Source: Acetobacter musti | GTDB taxonomy: Bacteria; Pseudomonadota; Alphaproteobacteria; Acetobacterales; Acetobacteraceae | Direction of reading: 5' to 3' | NCBI RefSeq assembly: GCF_011516835.1 | Contig: NZ_WOTB01000012.1 | Span: 1-64,000 of the forward strand | DNA length: 64,000 nucleotides | Part shown: positions 26,345-35,376 of the stretch, piece after piece | How the letters are laid out: the number at the start of each line of letters is the position of its first letter | Position numbering within the stretch: the stretch's first letter is position 1 | Position numbers and translations under genes: made by a program | The notes under the pieces: generated by a model | What the model saw: only the letters and a program-made list of their open reading frames with translations | The model's database searches: none | What the model was told of the DNA's origin: nothing

Positions 26345-27676
26345 TCACTTTCCAATACAGAACTGTCCGAACACCGTATCCAGTATGTCTTCAACACCGA
26401 CCTCGCCGGTAAGTCGCCCCAGCGAGCGCATGGCAAGGCGCAGCTCTTCACCGCGCATCTCCGGCCAGTCAACCCGCAACGCCTCATCAAGATTCGTTCG
26501 TGCGGCCTCGGCAGCCGCGCGGTGCCGCGCCCGGGTGAGCGGAGCAGCCCCGGTCCCCGCAGTGAGAGCCCGGGTTTTTTCTTCAAGGACGGAGTGAAGA
26601 GCCTGAAGACCTTCGCCTGTCTTAAGGCTGATTCCATACACCGGCGTGTCACTGATTACGGCAGGTGGAGGGACAAGATCAATCTTATTGCACACAGGAA
26701 TGCTGCCAGGGAGCAGGCAGGCGGGCAGATCATCCGCCGGAAACATCTGGATGACGGCATCCGAATGTTCCACGTGAAACATTGCCCGCCTGACGCCTTC
26801 TGCCTCAACCGGATCGGATGTTTCCCGAAGCCCGGCCGTATCGACAAGGGTCACTTTGACGTCTGCAAGGATAATCGCGATTTCGACAGCGTCTCTTGTT
26901 GTGCCGGCAATGGGAGAGACGATGGCCGCGTCCCGTTCCGCAAGCCAGTTCAGCAGGCTGGATTTGCCGGCATTGGGCGGTCCGGCAATCGCAAAAACGA
27001 TGCCACGGCGAATGCGTTCACCACGGCTTCCGTCGGCAAGATGAGCGCCGATTTCATCGCGAAGTGAGGCAATTTCAGCGAGAAGGCCGGCTTCGACATC
27101 GGGGGGAAGGTCTTCATCGGGAAAATCGATCAGCGCCTCCTGTCGCGCGAGAACGACCCGGAGCCGGTCAGCCCATTCCCGGTATAATGTGCTGAGGGCA
27201 CCATCGACCTGACTCAGTGCCTGGCGGCGCTGCGCTTCCGTTTCGGCGGCGATAAGGTCAGCAATGCCTTCAGCCTCGGTAAGGTCGATTCGCCCATGCA
27301 TGAAAGCCCGCCGGGTAAACTCGCCGGGTTCGGCCGGCCGGGCGCCTGCCTCGACAAGCGCATCGGCAACAGCGGTAATAACCGCAGGGCCGGCATGCAG
27401 ATGAAGTTCAAAACTGTCTTCCCCGGTGTAGCTGCGAGGGGCGGGGAACCAGAGGACCAGAGCATCATCGAGATGATCTGTGCCCGATGCGGCGTCGCGC
27501 CAGAGACTGCGAAGAACGGCGCGCCGGGGCAATGGAAGTCTGCCAGCCAGCCTGGTGAGGATATCAGCACAGCCATCCCCGCTGACTCGCATGATTGCGA
27601 TCGCAGCGCGGCTGCTTCCGGTTGCCAGAGCGAAAATCGGCGGGAGACCCGGATGATAATTCGTGATCGACTGCAT
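26345..27676 (-). CDS. mnmE: tRNA modification GTPase MnmE (TrmE)
   Basis: MnmE works with MnmG on wobble uridines. About 443 residues from the ATG at 27676 (a TTG two codons upstream is also possible). The N-terminal folate-binding domain is followed by a helical region and an inserted GTPase domain with G1 [12 protein letters not shown], the G3 segment [11 protein letters not shown] and NKID as G4. The C-terminus ends FCIGK, with the essential cysteine. A parS-like site lies within the codons for MFHVEH. It reads toward mnmG. Confidence 0.94.
   Translation of the reverse strand: MQSITNYHPGLPPIFALATGSSRAAIAIMRVSGDGCADILTRLAGRLPLPRRAVLRSLWRDAASGTDHLDDALVLWFPAPRSYTGEDSFELHLHAGPAVITAVADALVEAGARPAEPGEFTRRAFMHGRIDLTEAEGIADLIAAETEAQRRQALSQVDGALSTLYREWADRLRVVLARQEALIDFPDEDLPPDVEAGLLAEIASLRDEIGAHLADGSRGERIRRGIVFAIAGPPNAGKSSLLNWLAERDAAIVSPIAGTTRDAVEIAIILADVKVTLVDTAGLRETSDPVEAEGVRRAMFHVEHSDAVIQMFPADDLPACLLPGSIPVCNKIDLVPPPAVISDTPVYGISLKTGEGLQALHSVLEEKTRALTAGTGAAPLTRARHRAAAEAARTNLDEALRVDWPEMRGEELRLAMRSLGRLTGEVGVEDILDTVFGQFCIGK
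26766..26781. promoter_or_regulatory. parS: parS centromere-like site 2 (inside mnmE)
   Basis: TGTTCCACGTGAAACA matches the consensus at 15 of 16 positions. It lies within mnmE, 2.3 kb from site 1 and about 10 kb from the candidate origin. Confidence 0.88.
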
Positions 27677-27770
27677 GGACAATGACGTAATTCCGTTTGA
27701 CGGGTCTGCATTACTGCCTGAAAAGTGTTACCACGTCGTGGTGGTCTCGGCGTATTGCAAGGCGGGAATA

Positions 27771-28229
27771 ATGCCACAAATTTCGCTTCATTCTCCTCTC
27801 GGACCCTTGACGCTTTCGGAGGAAGATGGCGCGATTATTGCGCTGGACTGGGGCTGGGGGCGGGACCAGACAGAAACCGTGCTGCTGAAATCGGCGCGGG
27901 ACTGGCTTCATGCATGGTTTGATAAGCCTGATGGCGTGTTTCCGTTGCCGCTTGCTCCCGAAGGGACGCCATATCAGAAGAAAGTCTGGGCAGCTCTGCT
28001 GAAAATTCCTGTCGGAAAGGTCCGGACATATGGTGAACTTGCCGCAGATATCGGCGGTTCAGCGCGGTCGGTGGGACAGTCCGTCGGTCGTAATCCCATA
28101 CCGATCCTCATTCCCTGCCACCGGGTCGTGGCAGCACATTCCCTTGGAGGGTATTCCGGCGACGGCGGTCCTGATGACAAGTTATGGCTGCTGGAATTCG
28201 AGGGCGCCTGGCCAGTGCTCAATGCGTAG
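27771..28229 (+). CDS. ogt: methylated-DNA--protein-cysteine methyltransferase (Ogt/AGT)
   Basis: A suicide repair protein that removes methyl groups from O6-alkylguanine. The 152-residue frame from ATG 27771 has a short N-terminal domain and the DNA-binding domain, with YQKKVWAALLKIPVGKVRTY, the helix-turn-helix region SVGQSVGRNPIPILIPCHRVV, and acceptor Cys116 in PCHRVV. The open frame extends 36 codons further upstream without family similarity. It is divergent from mnmE. No Ada regulatory domain is fused. Confidence 0.92.
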   Translation: MPQISLHSPLGPLTLSEEDGAIIALDWGWGRDQTETVLLKSARDWLHAWFDKPDGVFPLPLAPEGTPYQKKVWAALLKIPVGKVRTYGELAADIGGSARSVGQSVGRNPIPILIPCHRVVAAHSLGGYSGDGGPDDKLWLLEFEGAWPVLNA

Positions 28230-28399
28230 GATTATTATTCAAAGGACAAAAATTTTCTGTGCACTTTCCGGTCTTCGTGAAAGAGCATCATGTTACGACA
28301 TTATTGCTGGATGAAACGATCAGTGCGCCCCTGTGTGTCTTTTCGAATAGCCGGCCTTTTCAGGGCAGATGAAAAAGAAATATTTTCAGGCGGATACTG

Positions 28400-30394
28400 A
28401 TGAAAGTTTTTGTACAGCTGGATCACGGCCTTAGTGGGACCATCTGGCGGCAACGCCGGGGAAAAAGCGTTATTCCTGGTATGAATAAGCAGCATCTGAC
28501 GCATGGATATCACCATACTGCGTCCGAAACTGTATCTGTTGTCTGGTCTGAAGATCAGGCCGAAAACCTGATTGAAAAAACTCTGGGATATGGCCTTCGG
28601 GTTTTGCTGGGGTTTGATTTCATTCGGGCATGGCGTAACCGGGCTGGTATCCTGAACGCCGATATTGTCTGGACGTACACAGAATCTCAGACGCTTGCTG
28701 TTTTGCTGCTGCTCAGAATCATGTGTCCGAAGCATCCGCCAAAAGTCATCGGGCAGGCAGGGTGGCTGGTGGACCGCTGGAACAGACAGCCTGTCCTGAG
28801 ACGTATATTGTTCAGATATCTGCTGAAGCATCTTGATGTTCTGACGGTTCATTCGGTTCTCAATCTGGCGACTGCACGTGCTTTATTCCCAGACCTGCGG
28901 GTTGAGCAGATACGGTTTGGGATCAGGGCCGATGAGATGCAGACGGTGCGTGAGACCTGCAAAAATGGGGCTCTGAACATTCTCGCCCTCGGGAATGACG
29001 GACATCGCGACTGGCAGACATTGTGCGAGGCCGCAACATTATTGCCGCAGTTACAATTTTTCATTGCCAGCACTACGCGCGCCGCACGTGTGGCGGCGAA
29101 ATCAGTCCCCAATGTCAAAATTGTTCGTGCTTATGACAATGACAGTTTGCTTCGTTTGTATAATCAGGCTGATATTGTCGTTGTGCCGCTTGTGCCTGAC
29201 GAGCATGTATCCGGAATTACCGTCATTGAGGAAGCCGTTATTCACGGTGTTCCCGTCATTGCTTCGGATTGCGGAGGACTGACCGATTATTTTGATCATG
29301 ACTGTCTGACATATGTCCCGTCAGAAGATGCAGCAGCTCTGGCATCTGCCATCCGGAGCATTCAGACTGACCCGGAAGCAGCCCGGGTGAAAACGGAACG
29401 GGGACAGAAACGTATGCGTGAGTGCATCAATTCGGTTGCATACGCGGAGCAGCATGTAGGCCTGTCGCGGGATCTGCTTGATCCGAAGTCCACCCGACCC
29501 CCATTGCCCGATAATCCTTCGGTCGTGGTCGGGATTGCAACATCGGGACGCGCGCCTATTCTCAGAGCATTATTATCGGATATCGGGCATCAGACGGTCC
29601 GTCCGGCTGCAGTCGTTATCTGCTACCGTAATCCGTCTGATATTGAAGGGATTTCGGAAGATCTGCTTCCTGGTGTCAGCCTCATTCTGTTGCAGGGCAG
29701 CCGTGGTCTGCCCGCGCAGCGAAATGTAATTCTGGATCATTCGGAAAACGCCGATATTGTCCTGTTTCTTGACGATGATTTTTTTCCGCAGGCTGATTAT
29801 ATCAGGGCTGTTATCGAGGTTTTCCGTCAGGACCCATGTATTCTCGGAATAACCGGGAAAGTTCTGGCAGACGGCGCGCGGGGACCTGGTTACTCTGTTG
29901 ACCACGCGAGGGCATTTCTGGCCCGTGAGGTGCCGGATTCAGAAGCAAAAACAGTCGATGTTTTCAACACATATGGATGCAATATGGCTTTCCGAATGGA
30001 CGCCATAAGACGGTATCATCTTTGCTTTGACGAAAAACTGCCACTGTATGCCTGGTATGAGGACATGGATTTTTCACGGCGGCTTCTGCCTCAAGGGCGC
30101 ATTGTACGCGCGGAAGCAGCGACCGGCGTGCATCTTGGAAGCAAGAGCGGCAAGACATCCGGGGTCAGGCTGGGTTATTCCCAGATCGCCAATCCTGTTT
30201 ATCTGGCCCGCAAAGGGACATACCCGTGGGATCATGCGCTCAGAAGCGCGGGGCGCCACACATTGATTAATATAGTCAGAAGTATTCGTCCGGAATCATG
30301 GATTGACAGGCGCGGACGAATGAATGGTAACTGGAGAGCCTGGAAGGATCTTCTTCTGGGGCGGCTTGATCCGGAGCGTATCAGTTCTATCTGA
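28400..30394 (+). CDS. two-domain glycosyltransferase (GT4 fused to GT2)
   Basis: A 664-residue cytoplasmic protein. The N-terminal half (about 1-355) is a GT-B enzyme of the GT4 type, with GITVIEEAVIHGVPVIASDCGG carrying the Glu-x7-Glu-like region near residues 272-292. The C-terminal half (about 372-600) is a GT-A domain of family 2, with VVVGIATSGR at its start, the metal-binding FLDDDFFP (Asp458-460) and WYEDMDFSRRL, the usual ED acceptor motif. Such fusions probably add two sugars in sequence to a surface polysaccharide; donor and acceptor are unknown. Codons are more A/T-ending than neighbouring genes, consistent with transfer. The GT2 gene follows after 28 bp. Confidence 0.85.
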   Translation: MKVFVQLDHGLSGTIWRQRRGKSVIPGMNKQHLTHGYHHTASETVSVVWSEDQAENLIEKTLGYGLRVLLGFDFIRAWRNRAGILNADIVWTYTESQTLAVLLLLRIMCPKHPPKVIGQAGWLVDRWNRQPVLRRILFRYLLKHLDVLTVHSVLNLATARALFPDLRVEQIRFGIRADEMQTVRETCKNGALNILALGNDGHRDWQTLCEAATLLPQLQFFIASTTRAARVAAKSVPNVKIVRAYDNDSLLRLYNQADIVVVPLVPDEHVSGITVIEEAVIHGVPVIASDCGGLTDYFDHDCLTYVPSEDAAALASAIRSIQTDPEAARVKTERGQKRMRECINSVAYAEQHVGLSRDLLDPKSTRPPLPDNPSVVVGIATSGRAPILRALLSDIGHQTVRPAAVVICYRNPSDIEGISEDLLPGVSLILLQGSRGLPAQRNVILDHSENADIVLFLDDDFFPQADYIRAVIEVFRQDPCILGITGKVLADGARGPGYSVDHARAFLAREVPDSEAKTVDVFNTYGCNMAFRMDAIRRYHLCFDEKLPLYAWYEDMDFSRRLLPQGRIVRAEAATGVHLGSKSGKTSGVRLGYSQIANPVYLARKGTYPWDHALRSAGRHTLINIVRSIRPESWIDRRGRMNGNWRAWKDLLLGRLDPERISSI

Positions 30395-30422
30395 CATCCA
30401 GAAATGATCGTTTGTGTAACTC

Positions 30423-31289
30423 ATGCGTTTTTCTCTTATTGTTCCGACTCTGGATCGCCCTGTGGATCTGGGGAACTTTCTCGAAGGCCTGGTCCATCAG
30501 TCGTTCAGTGATCTGGAAGTGATTATTGTCGATCAGAGCGGCAGCGATCTCTATGATCAGGTCATAGAAACCTATTCCCGACATCTGTCTCTTCTGCATA
30601 TACGCAGTAATGTCCGGAAGTGCCGGTACGCCTGTGCTGTTGGCGCAGCGCAGGCGTCCGGAGACATCATTGCCTTTCCGGATGATGACTGCATTTACAG
30701 ACCCGATACACTGTCCCTGGTTGACAGGCATTTCCGGGCAGACCCGGAACTGGGTTTTCTCACCGGCGCCGTGGTCAACTGTCAGGGCAGCAGGACGCGG
30801 ACGGGGCGCTGGTTAAAAAGGAGTACATGGCTGAATAAGAATACTATATGGACGGGTCTTATAGAGTTTAACATGTTTATTCGTCGTGATCTGTACGAGA
30901 AGACTGGCGGATTCGACCCAAATATGGGGCCAGGCTGCTATTTCGTGGCTGCTGAAGGTCAGGATCTCGGGCTACGTCTTCTGCAGAGTGGTGCTCGCGG
31001 ATATTTTGACACTGATCTTCTTGTCATGCATCCGGATAAATCTGAGATTGTGGGCCGTAAGCGGGCCAGGAGTTACGCTCGCGGGATGGGTTATGTTTTA
31101 CGAAAAAATAATGCGTCGCTGCCCCTTGTGGCAACGTTTGCCATTCGTCCCCTGGGGGGTGTTTTTTTAAGCCTGCTTCGTGGCAGGCCGGCTCAGGCAA
31201 GGTATTATCTGAGTACACTGGCGGGACGAATCGAAGGATATTTTTCTGCAGCGGCAGCCAGGACTTCGCCAATCCGGCGTATGAGATAA
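30423..31289 (+). CDS. family 2 glycosyltransferase
   Basis: A 288-residue GT-A enzyme: FSLIVPTLDRP at the start, IIVDQSGSD near residue 37, the metal site AFPDDDC with Asp87-89, and a C-terminal AEGQDLGLRLL acceptor motif. No membrane helices are obvious. It is 28 bp downstream of the GT4-GT2 gene and shares its AT-leaning codon use, so the two are probably one surface-glycan operon. The acceptor might be a polysaccharide or the neighbouring surface protein; this is conjecture from proximity. Confidence 0.85.
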   Translation: MRFSLIVPTLDRPVDLGNFLEGLVHQSFSDLEVIIVDQSGSDLYDQVIETYSRHLSLLHIRSNVRKCRYACAVGAAQASGDIIAFPDDDCIYRPDTLSLVDRHFRADPELGFLTGAVVNCQGSRTRTGRWLKRSTWLNKNTIWTGLIEFNMFIRRDLYEKTGGFDPNMGPGCYFVAAEGQDLGLRLLQSGARGYFDTDLLVMHPDKSEIVGRKRARSYARGMGYVLRKNNASLPLVATFAIRPLGGVFLSLLRGRPAQARYYLSTLAGRIEGYFSAAAARTSPIRRMR

Positions 31290-31630
31290 AAAAAATATCT
31301 AAAGAATAGAAACCTACAACAATTTGTCGCATTATGGTCGCATTATGATAGCAGTCTGACTATTATTCAGACTGCCGCCAACTATAAACGATCTTACTCT
31401 GATGACAGCATATCGATTATGATAGTCTGTCTAAATCAGCACAAAATCTCTCAACACATTCACGTAAAATTGATGAATGATCACGGCGATTTGATGATGG
31501 TTAATAACATGTGTATAATATTGTCACGTTAAGATTAACGAGCAGTTCGCCTTAAACATTCCGTCTGCCGAAAGGCATGTACTGCGTGTTTTGAAGCGGG
31601 CATGTTCCGGGCAATAAGGGTCTGCTGAGA
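31290..31630. other. AT-rich intergenic region with tandem 11-mer and a hairpin
   Basis: A 341-bp gap before the Hint-domain gene. It holds a tandem duplication of GTCGCATTATG (31326-31347) and a perfect 9-bp inverted repeat GCAGTCTGA-N7-TCAGACTGC (31351-31375) with no T run. The rest is AT-rich and should contain the promoter of the downstream gene. No ORF is supportable. Confidence 0.55.
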
Positions 31631-34465
31631 ATGGCGACGACGTACTGGAATGGAACTTCTTCCAACGATTTTTACGATCCGGCAAACTGGTCAAATGGCG
31701 ATCTGCCGCAGAGTCATACCTGCCAGGAAGCAAATATCACCGGAACGGCCGAAGATCCGGCGCTCGCGGTTGCGAATGGCAGTTCGTACGGGCAGATCCA
31801 TTCTCTGACAATCGGTGATTATGCAACGCTGAAAATTACGGCGGCCAGCGATTCGGACGATTCCGGTTATGTTTTTTCCACATATGGAATGCAGATCGCC
31901 CCGACAGGTCAGCTGATTATCGATACATCCGCTCCGGTCGAGCTGGGTCTGGTTAACGAAATTCGTGGTGGTACCGTCACCATCATAAATAACCCGGGTA
32001 AAGTTGTTCTGGACGGGAATTCACTGAACGGTGCCGGTCAGCTCAATCTCGTAAACTCGACACTGGGCAGCGCTGAAACACCGATCGACGTCGAGGGCAT
32101 GAATGTAACTCTCCAGGATGGGAGCACATTTTATTCAGGTCTGGATGCCGCAGGCGCGTCGATCACCTTTGATCCGGCCACAAGCAATACCCTGGTCCTG
32201 AAAAGCAATGACGCAACGATTTCATCGCCCATCTACGGCGTATCGGAGAATTCGCATTTCGCGATCAACGGTGATGACGGCGTAACACCTGTCAATGCGG
32301 CATTCTCGGCCAATGGGAACGGCACGTATTCCCTGATTATTACGCTGTCGAATGGTAATAGCCTGACTCTGTCTGACATCAGTACGGCCAGTGGCTTTGT
32401 CCCCGGAACAGCGACGATTTCCCAGGACACCGCCGGTGATTACATCATCACCGATCAGAACGCAGCGGGAACGTCACCTGATTACACGACCTCCGCGACG
32501 CATGAGCAGCTGCAGCAGATCGCGACGACAGCTGAACAGACCGGTGATGATCAGACATATACGACGAGCGGTTACGTCAATCATAACGGTGTCCAGAACG
32601 ACCATTTCACGGGTACCGGCACAGCGACTGATCCTGCGAACTGGTCCGACCCTGCGAACTGGGAACTGGGGGCTATCCCGCAGTCAGACAGCTGCTATCA
32701 GGGAACCCTGCAGGGCACGGCGGATAATCCCCTTTATGTCGTCTTTAATCAGGCGAATGTCGGGCAGTTTGTCAGTCTCTCGGTGCTCAGCAATGCAACG
32801 CTGACAATTACCGCTCCCGCCGGTCAGAACCCGGAGAGTTATGTCTTCTCTACAGCCGGGATCGAAATCCGCGATAACGGTCAGGTGAATATCGATACTG
32901 CCGCCCGTGTCGAACTCGGTGGTGTCAGTGCGATTGACGGCACACTGACCATCACGAATAATGACGGCAACGTTGTTGTCGACAGCAATCATCTCTCCGG
33001 CGGCGGCACGCTGGTTCTCGACAACTCCTCTTTTGGCACACCGGATAATCCGATCCGGATCGACCTTCCCACCATCGACATGAAGGATGGCAGCACTCTT
33101 TACAGAGCGCAGTTCAGTGGCACGGGCACGATCAATTTCGACAACTCGTCCAATACGGTCGTTCTGAGCGGCGATTCTCAGAGTATTACAACCGTCTTCA
33201 ACAACGTCAGCGCGAACACACATTTCGCGATCGACGCCGATGTCGGGGCAAAACCGGTTTCAGCGGTCTACACCGAGAATGCTGACGGCAGCTACACACT
33301 GTCCATCGGACTCAGCAATGGTCAGACCGACGTGCTGGGCCACGTCAATCTGGCGCCGGGTTTTGTGCCGGGCAACTCGTCTTTCAGCCAGGATGCATAC
33401 GGCGACTGGCTCATTAACACAGCCTCCACGGATGTCTGCTTCCTCGCAGGCACACTGATCCGCACCGATCGCGGCGACGTGGCCGTAGAGAACCTGGTGG
33501 TCGGCGATCAGCTGATTGTCTCCGGCGCCACCGAGGCGACCCGCCCGGTTGTCTGGATCGGCTCTCACGATGTCGTGGTGAACCCGGCTCTGAATGACGA
33601 AGATGCCGGCTATCCGGTCCGTATTCTGAAAGACGCAATCGCGGAGAACGTGCCGTCCCGTGACCTGCTGGTAACGCCGGAGCATTGCCTCTTCATTGAC
33701 GGCGGTTTCGTTCCGGTCCGGATGCTCGTGAATGGCGCAAGCATTTTCTACGACCGGACCATTAAGAGCTACCGGTATTTCCACGTCGAGACCGAACAGC
33801 ACAGCGTTATTCTCGCCGAGAACACGCCGACAGAAAGCTATCTCGATACCGGTCATCGCCGCTCCTTCACAGCAGGGCCGGTCGTATCCCTGACCTCCCG
33901 CGCACTGAACTGGGCCGATGACGCCGCCGCACCGCTCCTGACGCAGCGAGATGTCGCCGAACCCATCCACCAGCGGATTCTGGCCCGCGCAACAAGCGTT
34001 CTTTCGCTTGCGGCTCCCGCACACCGGGCAACAACCCGTAAGCCGGAGCTTCGGTTCGAAACTCTGCAGGGAACTGCCCTGCGCCGGCTCAATGACCGGA
34101 ACGGAGTCGTCACGATCGAAGTGCCGGAGAACGTCACGCAGATCCGTATCCTGTCGCGCACGTCCAGCCCGGCCGGGGTCGTCGGACCGTTCGTCGATGA
34201 TCGTCGCCAGCTTGGCGTGCTGGTGGGTGACGTAACACTTCAGGACGGAAGTGTCCGTCGCACCATCCGGAGCCATCTCGATGGCAGCCCGGCCATTGGC
34301 TGGCACGGGCTGGAAAATACGGACTGCCGCTGGACGGCTGGTGAGGCCATTCTGGATCTGGGCACCCGGACACCGGATACGAAGGCCATGCTGACAGTCC
34401 GCATTGCGGCGGCCGGTCCGTATCTCCTCGAAACGTCCGAAGAGCAGGCGCGCCTCTGCGCCTGA
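31631..34465 (+). CDS. large duplicated beta-rich protein with C-terminal Hint (hedgehog/intein) domain
   Basis: 944 residues. Residues 1-290 and about 315-600 are two copies of one module: both start with an xxNDxxDPANW-like segment (FYDPANWSNGDLPQS; SDPANWELGAIPQS) and end with GFVPGxxxxSQDxxGDxxI. The modules resemble parallel beta-helix repeats of adhesins. From Cys603 (DVCFLAGTLIRT) a Hint_2-type domain follows, with Thr682-x-x-His685 (TPEHCLF) and a terminal AENTPTESYLDTGHR region. Hint domains can cleave or splice proteins; for this branch the activity is untested. No N-terminal signal peptide is visible, so any export would need a non-Sec route. A strong terminator follows. Confidence 0.82.
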   Translation: MATTYWNGTSSNDFYDPANWSNGDLPQSHTCQEANITGTAEDPALAVANGSSYGQIHSLTIGDYATLKITAASDSDDSGYVFSTYGMQIAPTGQLIIDTSAPVELGLVNEIRGGTVTIINNPGKVVLDGNSLNGAGQLNLVNSTLGSAETPIDVEGMNVTLQDGSTFYSGLDAAGASITFDPATSNTLVLKSNDATISSPIYGVSENSHFAINGDDGVTPVNAAFSANGNGTYSLIITLSNGNSLTLSDISTASGFVPGTATISQDTAGDYIITDQNAAGTSPDYTTSATHEQLQQIATTAEQTGDDQTYTTSGYVNHNGVQNDHFTGTGTATDPANWSDPANWELGAIPQSDSCYQGTLQGTADNPLYVVFNQANVGQFVSLSVLSNATLTITAPAGQNPESYVFSTAGIEIRDNGQVNIDTAARVELGGVSAIDGTLTITNNDGNVVVDSNHLSGGGTLVLDNSSFGTPDNPIRIDLPTIDMKDGSTLYRAQFSGTGTINFDNSSNTVVLSGDSQSITTVFNNVSANTHFAIDADVGAKPVSAVYTENADGSYTLSIGLSNGQTDVLGHVNLAPGFVPGNSSFSQDAYGDWLINTASTDVCFLAGTLIRTDRGDVAVENLVVGDQLIVSGATEATRPVVWIGSHDVVVNPALNDEDAGYPVRILKDAIAENVPSRDLLVTPEHCLFIDGGFVPVRMLVNGASIFYDRTIKSYRYFHVETEQHSVILAENTPTESYLDTGHRRSFTAGPVVSLTSRALNWADDAAAPLLTQRDVAEPIHQRILARATSVLSLAAPAHRATTRKPELRFETLQGTALRRLNDRNGVVTIEVPENVTQIRILSRTSSPAGVVGPFVDDRRQLGVLVGDVTLQDGSVRRTIRSHLDGSPAIGWHGLENTDCRWTAGEAILDLGTRTPDTKAMLTVRIAAAGPYLLETSEEQARLCA

Positions 34466-34493
34466 TTGTCGCGACGTCAGGGTTTATAAAGAG

Positions 34494-34525
34494 GCTGTGG
34501 CGGAGAAATCCGTCACAGCTTTTTT
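34494..34525 (+). terminator. Rho-independent terminator after the Hint-domain gene
   Basis: GCTGTGGCGGA and TCCGTCACAGC form an 11-bp stem (one G-U pair) around GAAA, followed directly by six Ts. This is the clearest intrinsic terminator in the window. Confidence 0.88.
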
Positions 34526-34544
34526 GTATTTATACTCTTTTCTC

Positions 34545-34597
34545 CTAGGGCTTTACCCCGGACCCCACAAAGGGACGCGGTCCCTTTGATCCCGGTT
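34545..34597 (+). repeat. REP-like GC-rich palindromic element
   Basis: Reads GGGCTTTACCCCGGACCCC, then AAAGGGACGCGGTCCCTTT and GATCCCGGTT. Member of the family also seen at 12284, 41461, 45968, 46591 and 47822. Confidence 0.7.
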
Positions 34598-34647
34598 ATT
34601 TAGTGTAATTAACGGATGCCCGTTCGGGTATGAGACAGCCCCCGGAT

Positions 34648-35163
34648 TCAGCGCGGGTCAGCCTGTTCCGTCAGATCACTTTCAAAAACAAGCATTTCAT
34701 GACCGTCGCGTTCAAAACGTTCGCAGACCCGCATCCCGATGCCGCCAAGGACCTTGCGGGAAGCGATGTTGGTCTCACGGGCAATCGCGATCACACGGGT
34801 AATGCCGGCCGCGTGGGCCTGTCTGAGCGCCGCCGCCGCCGCTTCCCGGGCAAGGCCACGGCCCGCGGCCCAGGGATAGATCGCGAAACGGAGCGCTACA
34901 CCGCGCCCGTCCGGGCGTTCGTGAACACCTGTAATGCCGACCAGACGACCATTTTCGCGAACAGCAAAAATGCCGGACCCATGCCGCGCCCAGCAGGAAA
35001 TGTCGGACGCCATCTCTTCTTCAGCCTGTTGCCGACTTCGTACACCGCCCAGCATCATGCCGAACGCACCGCCATCCGATTTCAGACGGGCGATATCGTC
35101 CATGTCGCGCCACGACACCGGATCCAGCACGAGACGGGCTGTGCGAAGGGAATTAAGCCGCAC
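34648..35163 (-). CDS. GNAT acetyltransferase, RimJ/RimL-like
   Basis: A 171-residue GNAT of the Acetyltransf_3 type. The start LRTARLVLDPVSWRDMDDI near residues 6-24, the acetyl-CoA region AAGRGLAREAAAAALRQA and the later NIASRKVLGGIGM are typical of RimJ/RimL-like enzymes, which acetylate N-terminal amines of proteins or other small amines. The start is a GTG at 35163. The target is unknown. Gaps on both sides suggest a single-gene transcript. Confidence 0.8.
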   Translation of the reverse strand: MRLNSLRTARLVLDPVSWRDMDDIARLKSDGGAFGMMLGGVRSRQQAEEEMASDISCWARHGSGIFAVRENGRLVGITGVHERPDGRGVALRFAIYPWAAGRGLAREAAAAALRQAHAAGITRVIAIARETNIASRKVLGGIGMRVCERFERDGHEMLVFESDLTEQADPR

Positions 35164-35376
35164 GGACTGATATCCGGACTCTGCCCGGACCCGGCAGGGA
35201 CCACAGGTCCCCGCATTCCGGCTTACTGAACAGGATGGTTGCCAGAGGTCTCAGGCCTCTGGCGGATTTCAGGGCAGCACCCTGAATAATACCCCTCATC
35301 AGGGTCATCTCCACGGTCCGGATATAAAATCCGGATGGGATTATTATTCAGCCGTCAGCGGGACGACGCTGAAAAC

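Noticed and set aside
24425..27067. 880-codon plus-strand open frame
   Set aside because: Antisense to mnmG and mnmE, both clearly functional genes; composition-driven shadow.
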